DNA of 64,000 nt from Candidatus Omnitrophota bacterium (GCA_029570205.1 JAKQSI010000042.1:85125-149124); one strand, 5' to 3'; positions 50,175 through 59,728 are shown, counted from the stretch's first letter. Numbers and translations: made by a program. The notes: a model not told the origin generated them from the letters alone.

Positions 50175-51548
50175 TCAGTTAATTTCATACCCCTGTTTTG
50201 TGTACCGTTGGATTTTATAGAGCAGAGCGCGGCGACTGATACCGAGTTCTCTGGCGGTTCCACTGCGGTTAAAGGCGTTTTTGCGCAGTGTCTTGAGAAT
50301 AGCCTCACGTTCAATATCTTCCAGTTTTCGACGGTTCGCGGGCAGGTTATCGTCGGCATTATCCTCCGAGAAGGCTGCCAGAATACGCTTGGGGAGATGC
50401 TCGCGGATAATCAAGTCGCCTCGTGCCATCAGGGTGGCACGCTCCATGGCATTGCGCAGTTCGCGGACATTCCCCGGCCACTCATACTCTTCCAGACAGC
50501 GGACAACCGAAGGCGAAAGGCGCGGCCGGCCATCCATGAAAGCGGCAGCAAAATAATTCGCTAGGGGGATGATATCCTCGCGTCGTTCGCGCAATGGAGG
50601 GACGTAAATTTCCATGACATTCAGGCGGAAAAACAGGTCTTCGCGGAACTTGCCCTGTTCGACTTCTTTCTCCAGGTTGCGGTTGGTGGTCGCCAGAATG
50701 CGGACATTGGTTTTGCGAACCAGGTTGGATCCGACCCGCTGGAATGTGCCGTCCTGGGTAATTTGAAGGAGTTTGGCCTGTAACGGGGGCGACATTTCAC
50801 CGATTTCATCGAGCAAAATGGAGCCGCCATCCGCCTCTTCGAAACGTCCGATGCGCTGTTGGGACGCTCCGGTGAACGAACCGCGTTCATGGCCGAACAG
50901 TTCGCTCTCCAGGAGGGCTTCCGGGATTGTGGCACAATTCACCTTCACCAGAGGTTTACTCACGCGCCCACTGCGACGATGGATAAAATCGGCCAGGACC
51001 TCTTTTCCAACTCCACTCTCGCCTGTGATGAGAATCCGGCTGTCGGAGGGCGCAACAAACGCGGCCTCCCGAAAGATTTGGAGAGTTAGAGGGCTTTCCG
51101 CGATGACATCTTCCGGGAGGTCCGGCCGTTCCAGACCCTGAAGAGGGGCGGATTCGCAGATTCCGATCGCTTTTTGAACGGAGGACAAGAGCTCGTCCAG
51201 GTCGATGGGTTTTTCCAGGTAATTGACGGCTCCATCCTGCATGGCCCGAACCGCGTCGCGGATATCGGCATAAGCCGTGACCAGGAGGACCGGCAAGGTC
51301 GGGAACCGCTTCCGAGCCAGCCGTAACGTATCCAGGCCGGACATGCCGGGCATACGTACATCGGAAATTATGATGTGGATATCCTCCTCCCGGTTTAGAA
51401 TCTCAATTGATTCCTCTCCGGATGCTGCGGTCAAGACTGTAAATCCCTGGCCGGATAGGAACGACGCCAGCAGGCTTCGCTGTCCGCCATCGTCATCCAC
51501 GATCAGGATTCGATATTTGGAACGTTCTTCCTGAAATTCACCTGTCAT
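50175..51548 (-). CDS. NtrC-family sigma-54-dependent response regulator
   Basis: 457 residues in three domains. The receiver (1-120) has acidic residues (ILIVDDDGGQRS) and the phospho-acceptor Asp in IIISDVRMPGMSG. The AAA+ domain (about 145-375) has Walker A GESGVGKEV, the sigma-54 contact loop GSFTGA (usual GAFTGA with A to S) and Walker B GGSILLDEIGEM. A Fis-type helix-turn-helix (NRSGTARELGISRRALLYKI) ends the protein. It activates RpoN promoters when phosphorylated. The 4-nt overlap with the kinase upstream, and the kinase's overlap with the secretin gene, tie it to the type II secretion operon, as PilSR is tied to pili. Confidence 0.93.
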   Translation of the reverse strand: MTGEFQEERSKYRILIVDDDGGQRSLLASFLSGQGFTVLTAASGEESIEILNREEDIHIIISDVRMPGMSGLDTLRLARKRFPTLPVLLVTAYADIRDAVRAMQDGAVNYLEKPIDLDELLSSVQKAIGICESAPLQGLERPDLPEDVIAESPLTLQIFREAAFVAPSDSRILITGESGVGKEVLADFIHRRSGRVSKPLVKVNCATIPEALLESELFGHERGSFTGASQQRIGRFEEADGGSILLDEIGEMSPPLQAKLLQITQDGTFQRVGSNLVRKTNVRILATTNRNLEKEVEQGKFREDLFFRLNVMEIYVPPLRERREDIIPLANYFAAAFMDGRPRLSPSVVRCLEEYEWPGNVRELRNAMERATLMARGDLIIREHLPKRILAAFSEDNADDNLPANRRKLEDIEREAILKTLRKNAFNRSGTARELGISRRALLYKIQRYTKQGYEIN

Positions 51549-53068
51549 TCTGGGTTGCCTTTGGATAGAACATTGAAGCCGAAAATACGGAAAACGGCTC
51601 CAGGTTCTTCGGTTGGAACATACCGGATTTCCCAGCCATGAGCCAAAACAATCTGACTCACCACGGCGAGGCCCAAGCCGGTTCCATGTTCCCGCGTAGT
51701 GAAATATGGTTGAAAAATCTTGCTCTGGTTTTCTACGGGCACTCCCGGACCGTTGTCCCGGATTTCAAGAAAGGGTTTTTGTCCTTTTTCCTGCCCGAAT
51801 CGGATCCGGATCAACCCTCCCTCATCCACGGACTGAATCGCATTCAACAGCAGGTTGAAGAGGACCTGCCGGAAAAACGATTCGTCTGCCTCAATGGTCG
51901 TATCCGGGATTTCAACTTTCAGGTCGATTTTTTTGTCGCCGAGGTCGGATAACAGGGCCTGTTCGACCTCCCTGGTTACGGCGGCCAGATTGACGGGAGT
52001 CGGTTTCGGCTCACACGGCTTGGAATAGTTAATGAACTCGTTGAGTTGTGCGGTGATCTGATCGACCTCTTCCGTAATCTGTAAGGCCTGGGTTTGGGTT
52101 TCGGGTCGCGTGCCGGTATCGCGTGCGATGACCTGCGCCAGCCCGCGAACAAGATTCAGCGGATTGCGTGTTTCATGCGCCAGACCGGCGGCAGCGAGAT
52201 TCATTCTGCGTAAATGGACGTTCATTTCGTTGGCCCGTACCAGGCGCACCTGCAAATCCGACGAGCGAACCAGACTGCGCCACGCCAACCCGAACCCTAA
52301 CAGGGCCACAAGGGTAGACGCGACAATGGGGATTCGCAGCCAGACATCTTTCTTAATAGCCAAATCATATTGTTTTGTGGACATCTCAATCGCGAATCCA
52401 TGAAGTCCCGCTTTTTGAACTAACGATTGGTATTCTTCCTCATCCATTCCTCGCGGGCGTCGAATTCGTGGTCCGGGCCGGTTCCTTTCCCGGCGAACAT
52501 GGTCTCCGGCTCGGGTAGCCGATTCAATGTTGCTGTCGGCAGGTTCCGGGGGCAAAGGTCGGGGTTCGTTATCCTCAAAGGCTTCCATTTCCGGCGGAGG
52601 CGGCCGCATCCGGTGAAGAATGCCTCGATCATTTTCCTGAAGGATCAGAGTGGGGGTGTCCCAATCCTCGAGTGGGGATTCCACTTCCAGATCGACAAGA
52701 CTGACCATCCAAACGGAGTTTTTGTCCCACTTTTCTCCAGCCTCAATCAGACTGTCCAAATCGGAGATGTCGATATCGCCCGCCGAACACACAATTTCAC
52801 CATAAGCATTAAACAGTATAACGGACTTGAAGTCTTCGGAGCGGACAAGTTCGAGCAAGGCGGCTTCCAGTCGAGGTTGAAAAACAACACCCCCGAAAAA
52901 ACGCTGGGACCGGATTACTACAGCGAGAGTATTGGCGATATCACGTCCCCGATTGCGCAGGGCGGTCCGGCCGTCCGCAACGACTCGCTGATGCTCCAGG
53001 TACTGCCACGCCACGACCGCCAGCCAGAAGATTGTCAACACAATGGGGATCACCCGTTTGAGAATCAT
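51545..53068 (-). CDS. Membrane sensor histidine kinase
   Basis: 507 residues with two transmembrane helices (residues ~5-22 and ~250-270) around a ~225-residue extracytoplasmic sensor. The sensor begins PAS-like (LVRSEDFKSVILFNAYGEIV) and contains an unusual Pro/Glu/Arg-rich stretch (MRPPPPEMEAFEDNEPRPLP, RRERNRPGPRIRRPRG). The kinase core has H-box GLAHETRNPLNLVRGLAQ, N-box LLLNAIQSVDE, G1 EIRDNGPGVP and G2 HGTGLGLAVV. It is of the NtrB/ZraS/PilS type that phosphorylates NtrC-like regulators. Both ends overlap neighbours by four bases. The signal is unknown; its position suggests it senses secretion or envelope state. Confidence 0.92.
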   Translation of the reverse strand: MILKRVIPIVLTIFWLAVVAWQYLEHQRVVADGRTALRNRGRDIANTLAVVIRSQRFFGGVVFQPRLEAALLELVRSEDFKSVILFNAYGEIVCSAGDIDISDLDSLIEAGEKWDKNSVWMVSLVDLEVESPLEDWDTPTLILQENDRGILHRMRPPPPEMEAFEDNEPRPLPPEPADSNIESATRAGDHVRRERNRPGPRIRRPRGMDEEEYQSLVQKAGLHGFAIEMSTKQYDLAIKKDVWLRIPIVASTLVALLGFGLAWRSLVRSSDLQVRLVRANEMNVHLRRMNLAAAGLAHETRNPLNLVRGLAQVIARDTGTRPETQTQALQITEEVDQITAQLNEFINYSKPCEPKPTPVNLAAVTREVEQALLSDLGDKKIDLKVEIPDTTIEADESFFRQVLFNLLLNAIQSVDEGGLIRIRFGQEKGQKPFLEIRDNGPGVPVENQSKIFQPYFTTREHGTGLGLAVVSQIVLAHGWEIRYVPTEEPGAVFRIFGFNVLSKGNPE

Positions 53069-54282
53069 GAACGTGTCCTTGATTGGTTCTTCCGGCTTTT
53101 CTTCGTGTTGGAGTTCTTACTGGTGTTGTCATCCGAGGGCGCGGGTTTTGTGTCGGATGTCGGCTCGTCCGATGATTTCTTGACCTGCGCTTCGGGCAAG
53201 CCATCCATGAATTTCGTGAATTGGTCTTCCGGGAAGGCCTGAGGCATCAGTTCGGACTCGCTCCGTTCTTTCGCGGTGACATCCACCAGTTTCTCCGGGC
53301 CTTCCACAACATAAGGCGTGAGGAAGATCAACAATTCCGTTTTCTCGCTCCCCTTGACTTTCCGCTGGAAGAGCAGTCCCAGGCCGGGAATGTCTCCCAA
53401 CACCGGGACCTTGTTTCGCGTCTCCGTCGTATTATCCGACATCATACCCCCAATCACAACGGTTTGGCCGTTTGGTGTGACAACGACGGTGTCGGCGGAT
53501 CGCTTGGCAAACACCGGCGAGTTGATGGTATCGGAGATCGGCACGGTTTCGTCCGTGATCGTAGAGATTTCGGGAGCCAGAATCATTTCGACGAGGCCCT
53601 CTTTTGTGATAAACGGAGTCACCCGGAGAATAATCCCGATATCTTCGTACTCGACCGTATTGATGGTCTGACCGTCCGAGGTGACCCGACTGTTTGTAAT
53701 GAAAGGAACTTCCTTACCGACGGTAATCACGGCCTCCTGATTGTTGCGCGTAAGGATCGATGGACGAGACAGCACTTCCAGTTTTCCGGCCTCCTGAATA
53801 GCCCGAAGAGTAACATTAACATCGTCCTCGAGGAGTTTGTAAAAGCTGCCTCGCGACTCTGCCGCCAACCCGTACGCGGTTTCAAATACGTTGGAACCGG
53901 GGCGGTCGCCATTGATGTCAAGCATTCCCTCTACGCCGATATCCACATCGTCCCGATAGGTTACCTCAGCAAATACCACTTTGATCAGTACCTGCTGAAT
54001 CGGACGGTCGAGGCTCTCGATGATCTGCCGGATATGCTCGTTGGAGTAATCATCCGAAATCACGATAATCGACCGACTGTCCCGATCCGCCTCGATAACG
54101 GCTTCGCCGATCGTACCCTGGCCGTAATAAATCCGCTGTACGGACGAAGAACTGAGCGAACTGGAGCTGCCAAACTGGCTTTGCCCAAACCCCATGCTCC
54201 CTCCAGTCCGCTGAGCCGAAACCGACCGGGATACCACCGTGCCGGACAGAACGAATAATATCACAACAACCAGACGCTTCAT
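53065..54282 (-). CDS. gspD: Secretin C-terminal part (outer-membrane barrel) of split GspD
   Basis: 405 residues with its own signal peptide (LVVVILFVLSGTVVSRSVSA) after a good AGGGAGG. After a Ser-rich linker it starts with the second half of an N-type domain (AVIEADRDSRSIIVISDDYS, HIRQIIESLDRPIQQVLI). The secretin domain proper then follows: SRPSILTRNNQEAVITVGKE, YEDIGIILRVTPFI, TVVVTPNGQTVVIGGMM and VPVLGDIPGLGLLFQRK, the classic secretin signature. A charged C-terminal tail (from about residue 365) may bind a pilotin. The N0-N3 domains are in the separate gene upstream. It forms the outer-membrane channel of the type II secretion system. Overlaps the kinase gene by four bases. Confidence 0.92.
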   Translation of the reverse strand: MKRLVVVILFVLSGTVVSRSVSAQRTGGSMGFGQSQFGSSSSLSSSSVQRIYYGQGTIGEAVIEADRDSRSIIVISDDYSNEHIRQIIESLDRPIQQVLIKVVFAEVTYRDDVDIGVEGMLDINGDRPGSNVFETAYGLAAESRGSFYKLLEDDVNVTLRAIQEAGKLEVLSRPSILTRNNQEAVITVGKEVPFITNSRVTSDGQTINTVEYEDIGIILRVTPFITKEGLVEMILAPEISTITDETVPISDTINSPVFAKRSADTVVVTPNGQTVVIGGMMSDNTTETRNKVPVLGDIPGLGLLFQRKVKGSEKTELLIFLTPYVVEGPEKLVDVTAKERSESELMPQAFPEDQFTKFMDGLPEAQVKKSSDEPTSDTKPAPSDDNTSKNSNTKKSRKNQSRTRS

Positions 54283-54303
54283 TGTTCGGCCTCCCTTCCT
54301 TGG

Positions 54304-55755
54304 CTAATCTGAACTTCGAATCGACTGCGAACCCGACGAATCCGTGCTCACCGTTCGATTGCTGAGCGTATTCGCATTCGTGTCCGATGTCTCGGACCTG
54401 TTTGTGGACGAGTACTCGTTCTCAAATATATTCCGTAGAATCTCGGCTACATTGTCGACATCCGCATATTCCAAGTGATATACGAACACCTTCTTCTTCC
54501 GCGCGGGATCGCAATCCAGCTGCTCGACCATCTGGGCAATCTGGACCATTGTTTCATGCGCGGCCAATACCAACACAGAATTGGTACGCGGATCTGCGAC
54601 GCATCGAACCGTGGTTTGCTCCAATTTGCGATCACTAGTCGTAGTTTGCTCGGAACCGCCTCCCATCCCGGGCATCATTCCGGGTCCCCCGCCGCCCGGG
54701 CCGAAACGCGGGGCAAACGGGTTTTGGCTGCTGCTCGACTCATCAGGAAACAACTCCTGAATTTGCTCGGCCAGTTCCGACGCATCTGCCTGCTTCAAAG
54801 TGAACACACGGACCTCTGTGAGGTCCTCCGTTGGAGTGTCTACCTCCTTCACAATCGCCTCGATTGTGGGCATCAGATCCGCAGGGGCATTCACAATCAG
54901 TGAGTTCGTCTTGTCGTCGGCCACGGCTACGACACGGGCGGCTGCCCGCCGAGCCTCACTGCTGGTCTGCGGTTCACTCGCACCGCCCATCGCACCCATT
55001 TCGCTACCCGGGCCCCCTAAGCGCCCAAACCGAAAGCCGGTCCGCTGATTCCAGCGGCTGCTCGAATCCTCGCTTTGAAACAGTTGCGTAATCGTTTCAG
55101 CCAAATCCGACGCATCGGCATATTGCAGAAGAAAGACACGGATCGAGGCGATCGTTGAAATCGAGGTATCCAGCGATTCAATGATCTTTACCATACGATG
55201 AACGTTGTTTTGCGTGTCGGTAATGATGACGGCATTGCTGCTCTCGTTTGCGCTCATGCCCGCATACGACGGCAGCAAAGGTTGCAGGTTCTCGATCAGC
55301 TTCACGGCATCGACATAACGGACCGGGACAATCTGTGTAACCATTTCATCCGTTCGCGGAATGGCCTCCGCCACATTCCCCGTTTGGACCGGAATGTCTT
55401 TTTGCTTGGCCTCCTCCCTCTTTACTATTACAAGGGTCCGGCCCCGCCGGATTGCCGCATAGCCTTTCTCATATAAAACCGTGTTAAGCAGATCCACGGC
55501 TTCTTCCTGCGTGAGGGGTTGCCGGCTCACTACGTCTACCTCCGCCTCCACATTCACCTGCTTGACAATCGCAAATCCGACTGCTTGACTGAAATAGTCC
55601 AGTACTGTGTCCAGGCTGGCGCCCCGGAAATTGAGACGGATCCCGTTACCGCCTTGCGCTTGGGCGGAGGGGGTGGCGTCCTCAAGGGCCACCGCATCGG
55701 TTACGTCCGGAATAACCAGCGCAATAAACAGTATAACCGCGAAGCCGGATTTCAT
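54304..55755 (-). CDS. Secretin N-domain protein (N0-N3 part of split GspD)
   Basis: 483 residues with a signal peptide (SGFAVILFIALVIPDVTDA). An N0/STN-like domain (IRLNFRGASLDTVLDYFSQA) is followed by three secretin_N repeats at about 135-205 (VPVRYVDAVKLIENLQPLLP, NAVIITDTQNNVHRMVKIIE), 205-315 (FLLQYADASDLAETITQLFQ, TNSLIVNAPADLMPTIEAIV) and 315-430 (FTLKQADASELAEQIQELFP, TNSVLVLAAHETMVQIAQMV). Gly- and Met-rich loops interrupt the repeats. A fourth repeat begins (VFVYHLEYADVDNVAEILRN) but stops halfway; its second half is at the start of the next gene. There is no barrel domain. Together the two proteins would build one periplasmic gate and channel. Confidence 0.88.
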   Translation of the reverse strand: MKSGFAVILFIALVIPDVTDAVALEDATPSAQAQGGNGIRLNFRGASLDTVLDYFSQAVGFAIVKQVNVEAEVDVVSRQPLTQEEAVDLLNTVLYEKGYAAIRRGRTLVIVKREEAKQKDIPVQTGNVAEAIPRTDEMVTQIVPVRYVDAVKLIENLQPLLPSYAGMSANESSNAVIITDTQNNVHRMVKIIESLDTSISTIASIRVFLLQYADASDLAETITQLFQSEDSSSRWNQRTGFRFGRLGGPGSEMGAMGGASEPQTSSEARRAAARVVAVADDKTNSLIVNAPADLMPTIEAIVKEVDTPTEDLTEVRVFTLKQADASELAEQIQELFPDESSSSQNPFAPRFGPGGGGPGMMPGMGGGSEQTTTSDRKLEQTTVRCVADPRTNSVLVLAAHETMVQIAQMVEQLDCDPARKKKVFVYHLEYADVDNVAEILRNIFENEYSSTNRSETSDTNANTLSNRTVSTDSSGSQSIRSSD

Positions 55756-56378
55756 AATTCTTTTCTCTCCTGTTTTCGTCTCTCCATCATTCTTTGCAAT
55801 AAATCGCTGCCGGCTCCCTGCGCCGCCGGTTCGGACTTTGTCACGGCAGGCTCGGCGCTGTCCCGACGGTTCCCCGGTTCATGCCCCGGCAATGTTTTCC
55901 GCGCCGGCACGGCGGCCACTTCCCATCGACCGCCATCCTGCCTGACTATGCGCGACCCGACCGGGAGATCCAGTGACGTCCCGGAGCTTTGAAGCGAAAC
56001 ATGTCCGGGGTCTATCACCGTAACGGTGCATCCCGCGATCGTGTCGCCCACGCTGAGTACCCCTTGATAGTCCGCATCGCTTCCCTCGAAGAAGGCATAC
56101 GTTCCCGCTCCGGTATCGATCATACCGACGTAGATTATCTCCTCTACTGTCGGCGTGCGGGCGACCGGGGAAGGCAGCGATTCTGCGCTTACATGTTTCC
56201 GATTGGGATTAAAGATATTTCGACTGATAATTAACTGAAAAGACTCGTACTTCTGCGCCGAATGGTTGTCTTTCGGTTCGGCTATATCCTGGCAGACACT
56301 GTGCCCGCCAAGAACTGCCGTTATACACATCATACGAACCAAAGCCGCAATCAAGTCTCTTGATATTCCCCTGTTCAT
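55752..56378 (-). CDS. gspC: GspC/PilP-like type II secretion clamp protein
   Basis: 208 residues with an N-terminal hydrophobic segment (LIAALVRMMCITAVLGG). The homology-region-like part (QLIISRNIFNPNRKH, then EEIIYVGMIDTGAGTYAFFE, YQGVLSVGDTIAGCTVTVID, HVSLQ) matches GspC/PulC HR and PilP domains, which link the inner-membrane platform to the secretin. No PDZ domain is visible. The C-terminus is charged and short. Overlaps the N-domain secretin gene and gspM by four bases. The GspC versus PilP choice is open. Confidence 0.72.
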   Translation of the reverse strand: MNRGISRDLIAALVRMMCITAVLGGHSVCQDIAEPKDNHSAQKYESFQLIISRNIFNPNRKHVSAESLPSPVARTPTVEEIIYVGMIDTGAGTYAFFEGSDADYQGVLSVGDTIAGCTVTVIDPGHVSLQSSGTSLDLPVGSRIVRQDGGRWEVAAVPARKTLPGHEPGNRRDSAEPAVTKSEPAAQGAGSDLLQRMMERRKQERKEL

Positions 56379-56914
56379 GATATTTCCTCCTCCTTCACAA
56401 ATTGGACACCGCTGAATGTAACATCGATAGCCAGCGATTGACCGCCGTCGTCCCGACTGATGATTGCAACAGTTTCAATTTTCAGACACAGCGGGTCAAT
56501 CTCCAGTTCGTAAAGAAATCGGCTGATTTCAGAAATTCCTCCCTGAGCGGATGCGCGACACTCGAGAGTATTGTAATGTTCCTCGTGGGTTTTCCATAAT
56601 TGCTTCAAAGAAACCAAAGTGATCCGGCTGGCGGTCACCCAACGGTCAACGGATTTGAGCACCTGATTTTCCGCCTGTGACGCATCCTCTGACAGCGCGT
56701 CGTGTTGCATTTCTTGCCAACGTTCTCGGATTTCGCGCTCCCGGGTGAGCAGTAAATGCCCTCGGCTGAGAGTGTTGTTAAGGCGTGTTATCCCTTCTGC
56801 GCGGTATTTCCAGAAGTGGAGACACGGAGTAACAATGAGTCGGTCACCCACCAGGCCGGCGAGACAGAGAATGGCGGCAAGAAGAAGTAATCGTTCGCGA
56901 TTGGGGGTTGTCAT
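56375..56914 (-). CDS. gspM: GspM/PilO-like inner-membrane assembly protein
   Basis: 179 residues with one N-terminal membrane helix (LLLLAAILCLAGLVGDRLIV), a coiled-coil segment (NNTLSRGHLLLTREREIRER) and a ferredoxin-like C-terminal fold (ISEISRFLYELEIDPLCLKI, LAIDVTFSGVQFV). This is the GspM/PilO layout, partner of GspL/PilN. It lies between gspL and gspC with a four-base gap and a four-base overlap. Identified mainly by fold pattern and position. Confidence 0.72.
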   Translation of the reverse strand: MTTPNRERLLLLAAILCLAGLVGDRLIVTPCLHFWKYRAEGITRLNNTLSRGHLLLTREREIRERWQEMQHDALSEDASQAENQVLKSVDRWVTASRITLVSLKQLWKTHEEHYNTLECRASAQGGISEISRFLYELEIDPLCLKIETVAIISRDDGGQSLAIDVTFSGVQFVKEEEIS

Positions 56915-56918
56915 GCTG

Positions 56919-58322
56919 TCATTCTCCCGCCCAACATAAAGTTAATCGGAATTGCGTCGGGCTTCTGCCCTGAACTTGCTGGACTTGTAACTGCGTGACC
57001 CGTCTGTCCTGATTGAGCCGATCAAGAACCTTCAGCAATTCCGTGCTGCCACTTGCATAGCCCTCGCACGAAATAGCCGAGCCGTCTTTAATTTCAACGG
57101 CTTTTGCCCATGCGGAGCCTTCTTCAGGAAATGCCTCCGTAAGGGTCAGAATTGCGTTCAAGGTCGGGATGCTGTCGCCGAACCAGGGCCTGAACAAACG
57201 GACCTTATCCTGTAGCGCTTCGATTTCGGAGACCTGAGTCTTGATGGCGCCCCATTCGGACTCTAGTCGTGCGAGTTGCATGTGTTGCCACAGGAAGGCA
57301 AGCATGGCGACAAGGACGACTACCGCGCCGATTCCACCAAAGAAGAGATTGCCACGCGATGACATTCTGGAAACAATACGCTGGAACGAACCTGTCTTCG
57401 CAGGAAGAAACTCAAACAGGCGGTCCTGACCGTTCAGGATGCGCGATAATGTAACATATAGGGGCCACGCTCCGGGGGCATTGCTGCCGACGGGATCAGG
57501 CGCCATGTCGATCCTTGCGGCCGGAATGAATGGTCGTATCCAGTCCACGAGGGCGGACTGGAAACGGGACCGCCAGGGTTCGACCCCCTGTATAACAATT
57601 GTGCCGATCAATTCGCGGACCGGGGACGGTAGTTCACTCAATGTGAGGCGTATTTCGCGCAACACAGCATCGTCTGGATCGCCGGTGTGCGGATCCCCGT
57701 CGCCGTTTTCTGACGCAAGCCATCGCAGCGTGACGACTCCCCCGCCGCCGACCACCGTGACATCGATGCCTGCCTCACGTTGTTGTACGCACAGGACTCC
57801 TTCGTCCTGAGGTAGCGGATGAGGAACCGGAACTCCAACGGTAATACTAATCGGCCGTAGTTGGGCTATGTTGCACACCGCCTCGAGTGCGCGAACGTAG
57901 GTCAATGGAATTGCCAGGATCGTAACATAGCGCTTTCCATCAGGGGCGCTAAATGTGGAAATGGATATCGAGAGGTCCTCCAGAGAAAACGGGAATTCCC
58001 GCTCTGCATGGAGATGGATAAAGCTCTGTTGATCGTCGCTCCCCAAGTCCGGTAATTCGATGCAATGCTTGAGTAGCCATTTCAATGGAAGGCATATTAC
58101 GCAACGTGTTTCACGGATCCCCGCCTCCTGTAATCTGTTGCGGATCTCCTGACCGAGAAGTTCGGGCGTTGCGGCCAATGGGTCAAGAACCAAAGGAACC
58201 TGTATCTGCTTCTTTATCTGTGTGCCGTCGCCGGTGCGTGACACGAGAGCGGCCCGCAGACATTGGTCACCGAACTCGATCCCCAAAAGGGTCTTATAGG
58301 CTACTTTCCGCTGCGCAGTCAT
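56919..58322 (-). CDS. gspL: GspL-type protein (PilM-like actin fold fused to PilN-like domain)
   Basis: 467 residues from MTAQRKVAYKTLLGIEFGD, after GGAGGGC; the ATG overlaps the gspK stop. The cytoplasmic N-terminal ~330 residues have the PilM/GspL actin-like pattern (TLLGIEFGDQCLRAALVSRT, VICLPLKWLLKHCIELPDL, HAEREFPFSLEDLS, LAIPLTYVRALEAV). A single membrane helix (FGGIGAVVVLVAMLAFLWQH) is followed by a coiled coil and a small periplasmic PilN-like domain (LLKVLDRLNQDRRVTQLQVQ). GspL couples the GspE ATPase to the inner-membrane platform. Confidence 0.85.
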   Translation of the reverse strand: MTAQRKVAYKTLLGIEFGDQCLRAALVSRTGDGTQIKKQIQVPLVLDPLAATPELLGQEIRNRLQEAGIRETRCVICLPLKWLLKHCIELPDLGSDDQQSFIHLHAEREFPFSLEDLSISISTFSAPDGKRYVTILAIPLTYVRALEAVCNIAQLRPISITVGVPVPHPLPQDEGVLCVQQREAGIDVTVVGGGGVVTLRWLASENGDGDPHTGDPDDAVLREIRLTLSELPSPVRELIGTIVIQGVEPWRSRFQSALVDWIRPFIPAARIDMAPDPVGSNAPGAWPLYVTLSRILNGQDRLFEFLPAKTGSFQRIVSRMSSRGNLFFGGIGAVVVLVAMLAFLWQHMQLARLESEWGAIKTQVSEIEALQDKVRLFRPWFGDSIPTLNAILTLTEAFPEEGSAWAKAVEIKDGSAISCEGYASGSTELLKVLDRLNQDRRVTQLQVQQVQGRSPTQFRLTLCWAGE

Positions 58323-59728
58323 CTCGTTGACGCCCTCCATTCCGACAGTTGAGAGCGGATATCCTTTCCCAATGCCCATCCGAGATCGGTCCTGTCCCTC
58401 CGGTAAACCGCCTTTGCCTGCCCGTCACTGATATCCAGGACATAATAGATTCTTCGGCAGCCCCTCCCGTATTGCCCCACGGCGGCCACGTCTGCACTGA
58501 ATTGGTAGGTATGAGTAGTCAAATAGGGGCCGGCCTGTATAGCGGCGTCTTCGTCCAGTACCTGTGCTACCCAGGCGACGGAATGCAGATTCTTCGTGTG
58601 CCCCAGGCGGTAGGCGACGAGGGCGGAGGCACAGGACGAACCGATTCCCGGTATGCAGCTCAGAACCTCCTCGCAGGCGGTATTGACGTTGATCGGGACG
58701 ATCTCCGTTTCCATATCTGACCCCGCGCCGGACTGTGATCCGGAATCCGCACCTGAAACGGTAAGAGAATCGGCAAGTGTATCACATTCATCCGGCGTCA
58801 TCTTGCTGCGGATATAGAACTCAAGGATGCTTCGGAACTCCGCCCCCGCGCCGAGTTGCGACAAAATATCATTTGCTCGAGTTTCACCAAGGGTCTCCCT
58901 CAGTAGACTACGCAGGTCCTCTTGATCTTTAGTATTCACATCAACGACGGACCCGCCGTCCGCGGTTTCTACAGGTTGGCTACTTCGACTATAAACCGTG
59001 AGGTACTCCACGATTCCGGGATCCAATTCCCCGTCCTGATTGTCACTCGGCGGCGACGCTTCACCGTCGTTCTCGTTCGGGTCCAAAATGCCGTTGAGGT
59101 TCGTGTCTTCCCCGAACAATATCTCATCCTTCGCGCCATAAACCATCTTCAACTCGAGTACCGTCTCGAACGGGCCGTTCTTACAACGGTAGGCCGGTTT
59201 TCGGAGAGTATAGGTTTCCGCTTCAGCGCCGTTTTCCGAGACTTGACTGTCTGCGTCACGCCAGTCTACAATTGCCGCGGCACATTCCGGAGTCATTCTG
59301 GGGAGGTTCGCCAGCATTTCGACTGTAGCCGTATTCAGATTCAGTTTTGAGCATTCGTCTACCAGGCTGAACACAGGCATTGTGTCCGGCTGTGCATCGG
59401 GATGACGGCCCAGCAGCCAATAGGTTGCGTCGCCGACAGGCACAGCCTCCGCTTTATATTCATCATTGTCCACATCCGGCATCGTCCCCGGTTCTTCGAG
59501 ATTCTCGAGCACGTAGCACACGTAGCGCATTGCGCTTTCCGCCGCCTGCTCTGCCTGAATTCCGGCAACGGTGGAATCCGCGGAACGGTATTGGAGGACA
59601 ATAATTTGCCCGAACACAAGGACCAGCGCGACCAGACCGGCGCATATCCACAGGACGACGATCAGTACCGCCGCCTCTCTGTAGCCGAGGTCCGGTTTCT
59701 GATATCGGAGATAGTGTGCGCGAATCAT
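58319..59728 (-). CDS. gspK: Type II secretion minor pseudopilin GspK
   Basis: 469 residues. The N-terminal helix (AAVLIVVLWICAGLVALVLV, preceded by GYREA) is pseudopilin-like. A helical T2SSK domain contains LNLNTATVEMLANLPRMTPE and a second helix-hairpin-helix VNVNTACEEVLSCIPGIGSS. An EF-hand-like calcium loop is visible (EDTNLNGILDPNENDGE), comparable to the Ca sites of known GspK. GspK caps the pseudopilus with GspI and GspJ. Overlaps gspJ and gspL by four bases. Confidence 0.9.
   Translation of the reverse strand: MIRAHYLRYQKPDLGYREAAVLIVVLWICAGLVALVLVFGQIIVLQYRSADSTVAGIQAEQAAESAMRYVCYVLENLEEPGTMPDVDNDEYKAEAVPVGDATYWLLGRHPDAQPDTMPVFSLVDECSKLNLNTATVEMLANLPRMTPECAAAIVDWRDADSQVSENGAEAETYTLRKPAYRCKNGPFETVLELKMVYGAKDEILFGEDTNLNGILDPNENDGEASPPSDNQDGELDPGIVEYLTVYSRSSQPVETADGGSVVDVNTKDQEDLRSLLRETLGETRANDILSQLGAGAEFRSILEFYIRSKMTPDECDTLADSLTVSGADSGSQSGAGSDMETEIVPINVNTACEEVLSCIPGIGSSCASALVAYRLGHTKNLHSVAWVAQVLDEDAAIQAGPYLTTHTYQFSADVAAVGQYGRGCRRIYYVLDISDGQAKAVYRRDRTDLGWALGKDIRSQLSEWRASTR

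Noticed and set aside
49898-50188. Small minus-strand gene after the sigma-54 activator (about 97 codons)
   Set aside because: No Shine-Dalgarno sequence, start inside the activator gene, and no recognisable motif; kept only as an unassigned gap.
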